Positions 8,793-16,776 of a stretch of DNA of 64,000 nt are shown piece after piece. Position numbers and translations under genes: made by a program. The stretch covers positions 1 to 64,000 of the forward strand of contig NZ_JARGEN010000025.1 of assembly GCF_029211125.1 (NCBI RefSeq), read 5' to 3'. Each line of letters starts with the position of its first letter. Positions within the stretch are counted from its first letter, which is position 1. Below the pieces are notes generated by a model that was given only the letters and a program-made list of their open reading frames with translations, had not been told where the DNA came from and did not search any database. Origin of the DNA: Curvibacter soli. Lineage in GTDB: Bacteria > Pseudomonadota > Gammaproteobacteria > Burkholderiales > Burkholderiaceae_C.

Positions 8793-10421
8793 GGCCCCCA
8801 GGATGCCACCATCGCCGGCGCGCGATTTGACATCCGTCAATAGCCAGCGTCGCGTAGGAACGTGTCTACGCTCTGCATGGGGATCCCATACAGAGCGTAA
8901 ACACGTTCCAAGGGTCTGCGCGCTCCAGGGCGCGCCGGTCGGCAGGTCGAGCGTGCATGGCAGTTCGTCGAGCTCCAGCGGCTCGGCGTGGCGCTCCTGG
9001 TCGGCCAGCACCTCAACGCTGGCCTCGGACGGGTCGTTGCCCGCCGCCTGCCGCCGTGCGATGCGCTGGCGCAGCGTGTCGCCGTCGGCGTGGCAGTGCA
9101 GGATGGCAAAGGGCACGCCCAGTTCCCGCGCCAGCGCGCGGAAATCGTCGCGCTCCTGGCGCCGCAGGAAGGCGGCGTCGACGATCACCGGGTAGCCGGC
9201 CGCCAGCGCGGCGTGGGCGCCCTGGCGCAGTTGGGCGAAGGTGCGCGCGGTGGCCTCGGGGGTATAGATGTCCTGCCCCTGCCCGCGCGAATCCGCCTGC
9301 GCGGGCAGGCCGAACAGGCGCTTGCGCTCCACGTCCGAGCGCAGGCGCACGGCACCCGCGGTCTGCAGCAGCGCCGCCGCCGCGGTGGACTTGCCTGCGC
9401 CCGACAGGCCGTGCGTGATGAGCAGCCGGGGCCGGCTGTCGGCGGGGTGGGCGAGCGCCTCGGCGTGGGCGAGGTAGTCCGGCCGTGCCGGGTCGGGCGC
9501 GCCGCCGCGCAGCCGGCCCGCCAGTTCGCGCACCAGGGCACGGTACACCTCGTAGCAGGGCAGCAGCGGCAGGCCCGCGTAGTCGCCGGTATCGGCCAGA
9601 TAGCCGTCCAGGAAGCGCCACGCCAGCCCGTCGAGGCCGTGGGCCTTCAGATCCATGGTGAAGAAGGCGATGTCGGCCATCACGTCGATCCAGCGCAGCG
9701 CCGGGTCGAACTCGATGCAGTCGAAGGCCGTCACGTCGTCACCCAGCCGCACCACATTGGCCAGGTGCAGGTCGCCATGGCATTCGCGCACCCAGCCCGC
9801 GCCCAGGCGCGCGGCCCACCGGGATTGCAGCGCGGCCTGCTGGCCGGCGAACCAGCGGCGCAGCGGCTCCAGGCGCGCGGGCGGGACGTGGGGGGCCAGC
9901 GCATCCAGCACGCCCGCGATGCTGCGCGCCACACACTGCGGCGTGCCCCAGGCGCCCGCGGGTGGCGCGGGCGGCGCGCCGGCATGGAAGCGCGCGAGCC
10001 GATGGGCAAAGCGGTCGATGTCCGCCGCCGCCAGTGCACCTTGCCGGGCCAATGCGTCCAGCTCGCAGCCGGCGGGGAAGCGGCGCATGTGCAGCACCCA
10101 GTCGATGGCCTGGTTTTCTTCGCCAGGGCCGCCCAGTCGCGGGTCGCCTGCCGTGCCGCACACGGGCAGCACGCCGACGTAGAGCGCCGGGGCGAGTCGC
10201 TGGTTGAGGCGCAGCTCCTCTTCGCAGAAATGCCGCCGCGCGGCGGGCGCCGTGAAATCGACGAAGGGCAGGCGCACCGGGCGCTTGAGCTTGTAGGCCG
10301 CGTCGCGGGTCAGCAGGATGTGCGAGATGTGCGTGTCGATGCGCTGCACCGGTGCCCCGGTGTCGGCGGCCAGCCGGCGGCGCAGGGCCTCGGCCAGTTC
10401 AGTTCCGTTCCTTATGGTCAA
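8433..10421 (-). CDS. APH-like kinase plus P-loop ATPase, reading through into TraR/DksA finger
   Basis: A 662-residue open frame. Residues 1-325 resemble an aminoglycoside-phosphotransferase fold (catalytic CHGDLHLANV at 214-223 and the metal-binding region FDCIEFDP). Residues about 330-500 are a P-loop kinase domain with Walker A GLSGAGKST (338-346). This two-domain kinase is usually about 500-530 residues. Here the frame continues through a 53-bp palindrome (residues about 505-522) into the complete TraR/DksA protein that begins at residue 544. The start is TTG at 10421, with GGAG 6 bases upstream supplied by a dispersed repeat. The fusion may be real or only readable; the substrate is unknown. 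Confidence 0.7.
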   Translation of the reverse strand: MTIRNGTELAEALRRRLAADTGAPVQRIDTHISHILLTRDAAYKLKRPVRLPFVDFTAPAARRHFCEEELRLNQRLAPALYVGVLPVCGTAGDPRLGGPGEENQAIDWVLHMRRFPAGCELDALARQGALAAADIDRFAHRLARFHAGAPPAPPAGAWGTPQCVARSIAGVLDALAPHVPPARLEPLRRWFAGQQAALQSRWAARLGAGWVRECHGDLHLANVVRLGDDVTAFDCIEFDPALRWIDVMADIAFFTMDLKAHGLDGLAWRFLDGYLADTGDYAGLPLLPCYEVYRALVRELAGRLRGGAPDPARPDYLAHAEALAHPADSRPRLLITHGLSGAGKSTAAAALLQTAGAVRLRSDVERKRLFGLPAQADSRGQGQDIYTPEATARTFAQLRQGAHAALAAGYPVIVDAAFLRRQERDDFRALARELGVPFAILHCHADGDTLRQRIARRQAAGNDPSEASVEVLADQERHAEPLELDELPCTLDLPTGAPWSAQTLGTCLRSVWDPHAERRHVPTRRWLLTDVKSRAGDGGILGAMNTTTLTDAQRLQLRTALEQRKAQLLVELGDDQRDVLQALGGLEDQAEPAERTTVRDAEATRDHDELVAVRAALARMADGSYGDCTACGGFIGLQRLLAQPAAARCIACQSKAEAAVGH
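8857..8909. repeat. 53-bp near-perfect palindrome
   Basis: Two 19-base arms, GGAACGTGTCTACGCTCTG and its complement with one mismatch, flank a 15-base loop that is itself palindromic around GGGATCCC. It sits between the kinase and TraR/DksA coding parts and is translated in frame on the minus strand. It has no T-tract, so it is not a typical intrinsic terminator. Confidence 0.85.
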
Positions 10422-10466
10422 AACAGGCTCCAGCGCTTGCTCTGCCTGCGCAGCAAGCTACACATT
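10412..10466. repeat. AGCTAT/AGCGC dispersed repeat, copy R3
   Basis: This fills the gap between the kinase start and the stop of the ABC permease gene. The core GGCTCCAGCGCTTGCTCTGC then CTGCGCAGCAAGCTA matches the family. Read on the minus strand it supplies the GGAG ribosome site and the TTG start used by the kinase frame. Confidence 0.55.
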
Positions 10467-12989
10467 TCATAGCGACGCTTGGCGCAGCGTCTCCATCACC
10501 GGGCGGCGCAGCACTTCGCGCAGGCCCCACCAGCCCGCAGCCCAGGCCAGCACGGCGCCCGCGGCGGCGCCGGCCAGCGGCACCCAGGGTTGGGCGGTCC
10601 AGGCAAAGTCGAACGCATAGCGCGCCAGCGCCCAGCCCACGGCCATGGCCACCACGCTGGCCAGGAAGCCCGCGAGCAGGCCCACGCCCACCAACTCGGC
10701 GCGCTGCACCTGGCGCAGCAGGCCCTGGCTGGCGCCCACGGCGCGCATGATGGCGTATTCGCGCGCCCGCTCCTCGCGCGTGGCGGTCACCGCCGCGAAC
10801 AGTACCACCAGCCCGGCGGCGAGCGTGAAGGCGAACAGGAACTGCACCGCGGCGATCACCTGGTCCAGCACCCGCTGCACCTGCAGCAGCGTGCTGCCCA
10901 GGTCCACGCTGGTGATGTTGGGGAATTCGCGCACCAGCGCGTTGTCGAAGCCCGGCGCGGCGGGCGCGTGGAAGGCGCTGAGGTAGGTGGTCGGCACGCC
11001 GTCGAGATGCGCCACCGGGTACATGACGAAGAAGTTGGCGCGCATCGAGCCCCAGTCGACCTTGCGCAGCGAGGTGATGACCGCCTCGCTCTGGATGCCG
11101 CCGATGTCGAAGCGCAGCGTGTCGCCGAGCTTCAGGCCGAGGGTCTCGGCGATGCCGGTTTCCACGCTCACACTGCGCGGGTCGCCCGCGCTCCAGCGGC
11201 CGGCGACGATCTCATTGTGCGCGGGCATCTCGGCGGCGTTGGAGAGGTTGAACTCGCGGTCCACCAGGCGCCGGGCCTTGTCGTCGGCATAGTCGTCGGG
11301 CGACACGGGCTGGCCGTTCACGGCCACCAGGCGGCCGCGGATCATCGGGTACCAGTCGTACTGGCGCACGCCGGCGGTGCGCAGTACCTGCTGGAACGCA
11401 TCGCCCTGCTCGGGCATGACGTTGATGACGAAGCGGTTGGGCGCGTCCGGCGGCGTGGCCTGGCGCCAGCTAGCGATGAGGTCGGTGCGCAGCAGCACCA
11501 GCAGCACCAGCGCCAGCAGCCCCACGGCCAGCGCGCTGACCTGCACCACCGCGTAGGCCGGGCGCGCGGCGATCTGCCGAGTGGCCAGCACCAGCCAGCG
11601 CGGGGCCGTGGCCTCGTTGACCACGGCGCGCAGCGCGCGCACGGCCAGCCAGGCCAGCGCGGCGAACACCAGCACCGCGCCGGCGAAGCCGCCGACCGCG
11701 ATGGCGCCGAGCTTCAGGTCGCTGCTCATGGCCAGCAGCAGCGCCGCGAAGCCCGCCACGCCCAGGCCGAGCACCGCCGCCGACGCGGGCTTGAGCGCGC
11801 CCAGGTCGCGGCGCATCACGCGCAGCGGCGGCACCTGGGCCAGTTGCAGCACTGGCGGCAGGCCGAAGGCCAGCAGCAGCGTAAAGCCCAGGCCCAGGCC
11901 GAACGCCACGGGCCAGCCGCTGGCGGCGGGCAGCGCCACCTCCACCAACCCTGCGAGCAGCAGCACGAAGCCATAGTGCACGGCGTAGCCCACGGCCACG
12001 CCGAGCGCGCTGGCGAACAGGCCGACCAGCACGAACTCGAAGGCGTAGCTCCGGGCGATGGCGCCCTGGCTCTGGCCCAGCACGCGCAGCATGGCGCAGT
12101 CGTCGAGGTGCCGGGCCGCGAAGCCGCGCGCGGCCAGCGCCACGGCCACGGCGGAGAGCAGCGCGGCCAGCAGCGCCACGAGGTTGAGGAACTTCTGCGC
12201 GCGCTCCAGCGTCTGGCGCATCTCGGGGCGGCCGCTGTCGAGCGACTCCACGCGCACGCCGCGCACCCCGGGCCGGTCGGCCTCCTGCATGGCCCATTGG
12301 GTGAACTGGCGCACGGCGGCGGGCGCGTCGCCCGCGACGGCATAGCGCCAGGTGATGCGGCTCGCAGGCTGCACGAGGTGGGTGGCGTCGAGGTCGGCGC
12401 GGTGGACCATGACGCGCGGCGCGAAGTTCATGAAGCCGCTGCCGCGGTCGGGCTCCAGCACGATGGTGCGCGCGATGCGCAACTGCGCGTCGCCCAGCAG
12501 CAGCGCGTCGCCCACCTTCAGACCCAGGGCGTCGAGCAGTTGCGCGTCGACCCACGCCGTGCCGGGCGCGGGCACGCCCTGCGCCGCCTGCTCCGGCGCG
12601 CCGGGCGCGTCGGCCACGCGCAGGCTGCCGCGCAGCGGGTAGCCGGGCTCCACGGCCTTCAGCGCCACGAGCCGGCTGGCGCCGCCCTGCGCGTCGCTGG
12701 CGCGGCCCATGGTGGGGAAGGCGAGCGTGGTCACGCCGCGCAGGCCCAGGCGCGCGGCCTGTTCGGCGAACACGGCGGGCACGGGGTTGTCGCTGACCAC
12801 CACCGCGTCGCCGCCCAGCAGTTGGCGCGCGTCGCGCTGCAGGCCGCCCTGCAGCCGGTCGGAGAAGAAGCTCACGGCGGTGAGCGCGGCCACGGCCAGC
12901 GTGACGGCGACGATCAGCAGGCGCAGCTCGCCCGCGCGCAGGTCGCGCCAGAGGGTGCGCCAGCCCAGGCGCAGGAAAGAGGTGTCCAT
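10467..12989 (-). CDS. FtsX-like ABC transporter permease (YbbP/COG3127 type)
   Basis: An 840-residue inner-membrane permease with two FtsX/MacB modules. An N-terminal membrane helix (about 23-44) is followed by a large periplasmic domain (about 45-255), a first helix cluster (about 260-500), a second periplasmic domain, and three C-terminal helices. YbbP-type permeases work with a YbbA-like ATPase in lipid or lipoprotein-related export, but no ATPase gene lies next to it here. The start at 12989 (MDTSFLRLGWRTLWRD) is the family's usual N-terminus. Confidence 0.85.
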   Translation of the reverse strand: MDTSFLRLGWRTLWRDLRAGELRLLIVAVTLAVAALTAVSFFSDRLQGGLQRDARQLLGGDAVVVSDNPVPAVFAEQAARLGLRGVTTLAFPTMGRASDAQGGASRLVALKAVEPGYPLRGSLRVADAPGAPEQAAQGVPAPGTAWVDAQLLDALGLKVGDALLLGDAQLRIARTIVLEPDRGSGFMNFAPRVMVHRADLDATHLVQPASRITWRYAVAGDAPAAVRQFTQWAMQEADRPGVRGVRVESLDSGRPEMRQTLERAQKFLNLVALLAALLSAVAVALAARGFAARHLDDCAMLRVLGQSQGAIARSYAFEFVLVGLFASALGVAVGYAVHYGFVLLLAGLVEVALPAASGWPVAFGLGLGFTLLLAFGLPPVLQLAQVPPLRVMRRDLGALKPASAAVLGLGVAGFAALLLAMSSDLKLGAIAVGGFAGAVLVFAALAWLAVRALRAVVNEATAPRWLVLATRQIAARPAYAVVQVSALAVGLLALVLLVLLRTDLIASWRQATPPDAPNRFVINVMPEQGDAFQQVLRTAGVRQYDWYPMIRGRLVAVNGQPVSPDDYADDKARRLVDREFNLSNAAEMPAHNEIVAGRWSAGDPRSVSVETGIAETLGLKLGDTLRFDIGGIQSEAVITSLRKVDWGSMRANFFVMYPVAHLDGVPTTYLSAFHAPAAPGFDNALVREFPNITSVDLGSTLLQVQRVLDQVIAAVQFLFAFTLAAGLVVLFAAVTATREERAREYAIMRAVGASQGLLRQVQRAELVGVGLLAGFLASVVAMAVGWALARYAFDFAWTAQPWVPLAGAAAGAVLAWAAGWWGLREVLRRPVMETLRQASL

Positions 12990-13074
12990 AGGCTTGGCAC
13001 CTTAGCGCAAAGACCGGAGTGGTGCCGCAATGGGGAATCCGCGCACGGGGTCTTGCCGGCGCTGGAAGGTTCAA

Positions 13075-13308
13075 CCTGGAAACGGCAGTTGGATGCGCCT
13101 GCCGGTGCCGTGATCGGGGTGCCAGGCAAGACGCGACGACGCGGCGGGCTACTGCCCGCAAGGAGGAGCAACGCCGCATGGCGCCCCGAGCGCGGTGCTG
13201 GCAGGTGCATAGCGCTCTCACCCATGAGGTGAACGCCATCGAAGCCGTCGACGCTCGATTTCATGCGGCCTGGCAAGGGATGCAAAGCGGTCAACTGCTG
13301 TTTCCAGG
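13075..13308. mobile_element. Miniature inverted-repeat element, family 1, copy A (234 bp)
   Basis: The ends are CCTGGAAACGGCAGTTG on the left and CAACTGCTGTTTCCAGG on the right, forming 17-bp inverted repeats with one mismatch. It is flanked by a 5-bp target duplication, TTCAA (13070-13074 and 13309-13313). There is no transposase, so it is non-autonomous. The copy at 32778 has exactly the same length, and a 95-bp deletion derivative lies at 25548. Confidence 0.92.
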
Positions 13309-13313
13309 TTCAA

Positions 13314-13566
13314 CCCAAGCCGCTTCACCTCATCGCCCGCGACGAGGATGATGCACTACAGTGCCATGTCCGCACGGTGCGCGCCATCAGCATCTGGCTG
13401 CAGGTCTCCCGCGATGGATGGCCTGTCCGTTCCTGCTGCAGACCAATATCTTTGAGTCCCTTGTCGGTGCATTCAAGGGCACAACACCTCCGCCCAGCTT
13501 CGCCTGAATCCAGTCCGAAATTGACCTGCAATGGGCCATGCAGCGGGGTAGCGTGAAATATGCGGG
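13314..13566. other. Intergenic stretch without a recognised gene
   Basis: About 250 bases between two miniature elements. Short frames cross it but none resembles a known protein or has a convincing ribosome site. It may be the remnant of a gene cut up by the insertions, but I cannot name one. Confidence 0.4.
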
Positions 13567-13570
13567 CTAG

Positions 13571-13728
13571 TGCAGTGTTCGATGCTTGGCGGCACAAATA
13601 AAAGCGATGCGTTTTGGCGCAGGGCAAGGCGCAAACCACAGCGATAGCCCCGTCGCTATCGCGAGGATTTGCAACGCCGCCATGCGTCAAAAGGCGCGGT
13701 TTTGTGCTGCTTAGCGTTGAACACTGCA
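13571..13728. mobile_element. Miniature element, family 2, copy D1 (158 bp between CTAG sites)
   Basis: The ends read CTAG-TGCAGTGTTCGA and the inverse, with CTAG at both borders (13567-13570 and 13729-13732). An internal hairpin GATAGC/GCTATC lies in the middle. Length and sequence match the copy at 52721-52878 and the interrupted copy at 32647-33043. The right CTAG contains the TAG stop of the IPTL-CTERM gene. Confidence 0.88.
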
Positions 13729-14892
13729 CTAGCGTGGCACACGGCGCCGCAGCCGGCCAAAGCCCAGCATCGCCAGCATGGACGACATCAAAATCAGCCC
13801 CCATTCGCCGAGCGTCGGGATGCTGGCAGGAGACTCGGCCGCGACGACCACAATCGTCACTGTTTGTGGAGGTGTGCCCATTCCGTCGAAGGCGCTATAG
13901 GTAAACGTGTCCGTACCGCTGAAACCCCCATTGGGCGTGTAGACGAATCCACCATTTGGATTCAGGACGAGCGTGCCGTTCGCTGGGGCGGTGACCAACG
14001 AGGCCGTGAGGGCAAGCGCAAGTGGGGAACTGTCGTTGGCCAAAACGCCGGGAGCGGGAATGCTCAGGGTCGCGCCAGAGGGCGTGACATACGAGTCCGC
14101 CGCTGTTATGGGCAATGGGCGGGCCGCCACACTGAAATTTTGCTGCGCCAGAGGCGCTGGCGCGTATCCACTTCCACCTTCCTGGTTGGCATTGACGACA
14201 CAGGTTCCAGCGCCGATGAAACTCACGGACGTGCCAGCGATGGCGCACACGCCCGCTGCCGCTGGGTCGATGGAGAAGATCACGGGATTGCCAGACCCGC
14301 CGCCGGTCGCAGTCACGGTGTAGGGGGCGTCCCCCACCATCGCGCCCGCAGGAGGAGTGGAAGTGAAGGTGATCGCCTGGGGCAGCCCGATGCGCAGCGT
14401 GAAGGAATCGGCCGTGGCGCCTGAACCCCAGCTCCAGACATACTCTCCCGGCGTCAGGCCCAAGCTTGCAAAGGTGGCTACGTTCCAGGTCGAAGTCGAA
14501 GACAGTGGCGCTCCTGACGCATAGCCTTGGGGTACGACCAGCACGTAAGAGACCTGAACTCCGACTTTGTCCCCGCTACCTGAATCAGCGTAGAAGACAG
14601 AAGTTCCTGGCCCTACGCTAAATGGTCCAGTGATCGAGGTGTAGAGATCCGTGGCGGTGCCTCCGGCTGGACCTGCGTGCACAACGCCGGCATTGCCTTG
14701 AACCATCGCGTTGTAGCCACCACCGCTGTTGTAGAGCGCCAACGCAGTGGTGTTCAAAGACCCACTGCCGGTGGCAACCACATCCGCACCCGTCTGCGTA
14801 AACTGCAAGGTGTAAGCGGCAATCGATGGAGCACAAGCACACAGGAGGGCCGCAGCCGCTGCAAAACTTCTCATTCCCGTCATTCCCGTCAT
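13729..14892 (-). CDS. IPTL-CTERM surface protein with cadherin-like domain
   Basis: A secreted protein of about 387 residues. A signal peptide (MRSFAAAAALLCACAPSIAA) is followed by a Ser/Gly/Thr-rich region and an Ig-like stretch. Next comes a cadherin-like repeat (GVLANDSSPLALALTASL then NGTLVLNPNGGFVYTPNGGFSG, TDTFTYSAFDG). The C-terminus is the sorting signal SIPTLGEWGLILMSS, then a membrane helix and a basic RLRRR tail, typical of exosortase-like IPTL-CTERM systems in Burkholderiales. Three in-frame ATGs lie in a 9-base tandem repeat; AGGGAAG upstream favours the one at 14892, with 14874 as an alternative. Base composition is poorer in GC than its neighbours, suggesting transfer or fast evolution. 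The stop lies in a CTAG element border. Confidence 0.82.
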   Translation of the reverse strand: MTGMTGMRSFAAAAALLCACAPSIAAYTLQFTQTGADVVATGSGSLNTTALALYNSGGGYNAMVQGNAGVVHAGPAGGTATDLYTSITGPFSVGPGTSVFYADSGSGDKVGVQVSYVLVVPQGYASGAPLSSTSTWNVATFASLGLTPGEYVWSWGSGATADSFTLRIGLPQAITFTSTPPAGAMVGDAPYTVTATGGGSGNPVIFSIDPAAAGVCAIAGTSVSFIGAGTCVVNANQEGGSGYAPAPLAQQNFSVAARPLPITAADSYVTPSGATLSIPAPGVLANDSSPLALALTASLVTAPANGTLVLNPNGGFVYTPNGGFSGTDTFTYSAFDGMGTPPQTVTIVVVAAESPASIPTLGEWGLILMSSMLAMLGFGRLRRRVPR

Positions 14893-15065
14893 TCCCGCTT
14901 CCCTGGTGAAATGGATGAAATCGGCGAAATGATAGGCCATGTGCTCATCGTGCTATTTTCCTCAATTGGCCCCTCGCGTCGTCGATCTCAGGTCGCTCCA
15001 GGCTCATGCCTGAATTGGAAAAGACTGACTTGGCCGCTTAGTTTCAACCGAGATTGCCCCTTACG

Positions 15066-15950
15066 TTACGGGACCGAAGCGCCTTCCACGTACAGCACCG
15101 CGCGCGGGTCGCGGCACAGGCCCCACAGGCGCATACCGGCCTGCTCCGCGATGCGGATGGCCAGCCCCGTGGGCGCGGAGATGGTGGCGAGCGCGGCCAC
15201 GTCGAGCCGCGCGCACTTGCGCACCAGTTCGTAGCTGGCGCGGCTGCTCATGGCGGCGAAGCCGGGTTCGCCCAGCCGGCCCTCGCGCGCCAGGTGCCCG
15301 AGCAGTTTGTCGAGCGCGTTGTGCCGGCCCACGTCTTCGCGCACCTCGGACAGCGCCCCGTCCGGCGCAGCCCAGCCGGCGGCGTGGACGGCACCGGCCC
15401 GGGCGTTGAGCGGCTGCAGCGCGGGCAGCGCGGCGAAGGCGCGCAGTACTGCGGCGCGGTCCACCTGCGCGAGCCAGGCGCGGGGCCGCACGCGCTCGGG
15501 CACGAGGTCGAGCGCGCCCAGGCTGTCGATGCCGCAGACGCCGCAGCCCGTGCGCCCGGCCAGGCTGCGCCGGCGGTCCTTCAGGCGCGCGAAGCTGCGG
15601 CTGGAGATGTCGAGGTGCACCTCGCAAGCAGACAGGCCGCCTTGCAGGCCATCGGCGCAGGCCGCGCTGGCGCGCACCTCGATGCCGCGGCAGTCGTCCA
15701 CGCCGTCGAGGATGCCCTCGCTGAGCGCGAAGCCGAGCGCGAAGTCTTCCAGGTCCAGCGGCGTGGCCATCATCACCGCGTGCGAGATGCCGTTGAATAC
15801 CAGGGCCACGGGCGTTTCCGCGGCCACGGTATCCGCGCGCGCGCCCGGGTGCGCGCCGCCGTGCACGGCGACGCGGCGGGTTTCGAGCGCGGGCGGCAAG
15901 GCGAAGCCGGTGGGCGCGGAGTCGTCGGGGGGCGGCATGCCCGCCATCAT
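15066..15950 (-). CDS. fdhD: FdhD, sulfurtransferase for formate dehydrogenase
   Basis: A 294-residue FdhD protein. The family passes sulfur from a cysteine desulfurase to the molybdenum cofactor, which formate dehydrogenases need for activity. The catalytic CGVCG is visible in AGRTGCGVCGIDSLGAL, followed by the conserved REDVGRHNALDKLLG and MSSRASYELV. I chose 15950 as the start because its ATG overlaps the stop of the small gene before it (ATGA). It lies downstream of the remnant of an FdhF/YdeP-type enzyme, so the local client may be lost while another formate dehydrogenase elsewhere keeps it needed. Confidence 0.9.
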   Translation of the reverse strand: MMAGMPPPDDSAPTGFALPPALETRRVAVHGGAHPGARADTVAAETPVALVFNGISHAVMMATPLDLEDFALGFALSEGILDGVDDCRGIEVRASAACADGLQGGLSACEVHLDISSRSFARLKDRRRSLAGRTGCGVCGIDSLGALDLVPERVRPRAWLAQVDRAAVLRAFAALPALQPLNARAGAVHAAGWAAPDGALSEVREDVGRHNALDKLLGHLAREGRLGEPGFAAMSSRASYELVRKCARLDVAALATISAPTGLAIRIAEQAGMRLWGLCRDPRAVLYVEGASVP

Positions 15951-16222
15951 GCCGCGCCGCCGTCCTGCGCGCCCAACTCGACGCAATACGCGCGCCCGGC
16001 GTCGGTCAATACGGCGCGCCAGCGGCCCTCACCCTCTTCCATCTCGACGCGCACCCAGCCTGGACCGGCCACGCCGCCCATCGCGGCGGTGCCCATCCCC
16101 GAGAGCGCGCGCATGAGCACGCTCGCACCCTGCCCCAGCCGCTTGCCCAGGCGCGGCAGCGAGAGCGCGCCGCCCGGTTCGCCGGCCAGCTCCCGCAGGA
16201 TGGCGTGGGCGAGCGGCGTCAT
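15947..16222 (-). CDS. Small winged-helix-like protein linked to fdhD
   Basis: A 91-residue cytoplasmic protein, MTPLAHAILRELAGEPGG followed by LSLPRLGKRLGQGASVLMR and LTDAGRAYCVELGAQ. The pattern suggests a short winged-helix fold, but I do not recognise a named family. It overlaps both neighbours by 4 bases (ATGA at the remnant upstream and at fdhD downstream), which supports it as a real coding gene of the same transcript. A regulatory or assembly role for formate dehydrogenase is a guess from context. Confidence 0.65.
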   Translation of the reverse strand: MTPLAHAILRELAGEPGGALSLPRLGKRLGQGASVLMRALSGMGTAAMGGVAGPGWVRVEMEEGEGRWRAVLTDAGRAYCVELGAQDGGAA

Positions 16223-16776
16223 GCCGTGGCGGCGGTTTCGTCTGCCTGCTCTGCGGTGGCCATGGCGTGCGGCACCAGCACCACGGGAATGGACTTGGAC
16301 GTGGGCGTGCCCGGGTTGAGGGCCACCGATTCGAGCGGCACGAGCGGGTTGGTCTCGGGGTAGTAGGCCGCGAGGTTGCCGCGCGGGATGTCGTAGGCCA
16401 CGAGCTTGAAGCCGTCGGCGCGGCGCTCCTGGCCGTCGGTCCAGACGGTCCTGATGTCCACCCAGTCGCCATCCTTCAAGCCCATGGCGCGGATGTCCTC
16501 GGCATGGATGAACAGCACGCGGCGCTGGCCGAACACGCCGCGGTAGCGGTCGTCCATGCCGTAGATGGTGGTGTTGTACTGGTCGTGCGAGCGCGTGGTG
16601 AACAGCGCGAAGACGGTGGTGTCGCGCATGCGCGCGCGGGCCTGGTGCACGGGCGTGTCCTGCGGCACCGGGTGGGCGAAGAAGCCGGCCTTCTTCGACG
16701 CGGGCGGGTCGATGCCCATGGAGATGTGCGCCATGCTCATCGAGTCTTCCACCGTCACGCCCTGCGGGCCCGCGCC
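16219..16776 (-). pseudogene. Remnant of FdhF/YdeP-family molybdopterin oxidoreductase
   Basis: Only the C-terminal part of a large molybdopterin oxidoreductase remains (full members are over 700 residues). Recognisable blocks are GPQGVTVEDSMSMAHIS, then TTRSHDQYNTTIYGMDDRYR, GVFGQRRVLF and AYYPETNPLVPLESVALNPG. The N-terminal catalytic part is missing because apbC ends directly before it. Between PPAS and KKAGFF about 150 residues of the family also seem to be deleted. A GTG in frame (16758) could start a 179-residue product. No cofactor-binding region is left, so it cannot be an active oxidoreductase. It overlaps the next small gene by 4 bases. Confidence 0.75.

Noticed and set aside
8857-8909. 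Palindrome considered as an intrinsic terminator for the kinase
   Set aside because: There is no T-tract on either side, and the reading frame continues through it.
10479-13232. 917-codon open frame opposite the ABC permease
   Set aside because: A composition artefact of the GC-rich permease gene; the permease on the minus strand has clear membrane helices and family motifs.
13325-13804. Open frame through element D1 beside the IPTL-CTERM gene
   Set aside because: Its middle is the miniature element itself and the ends are unlike any protein.
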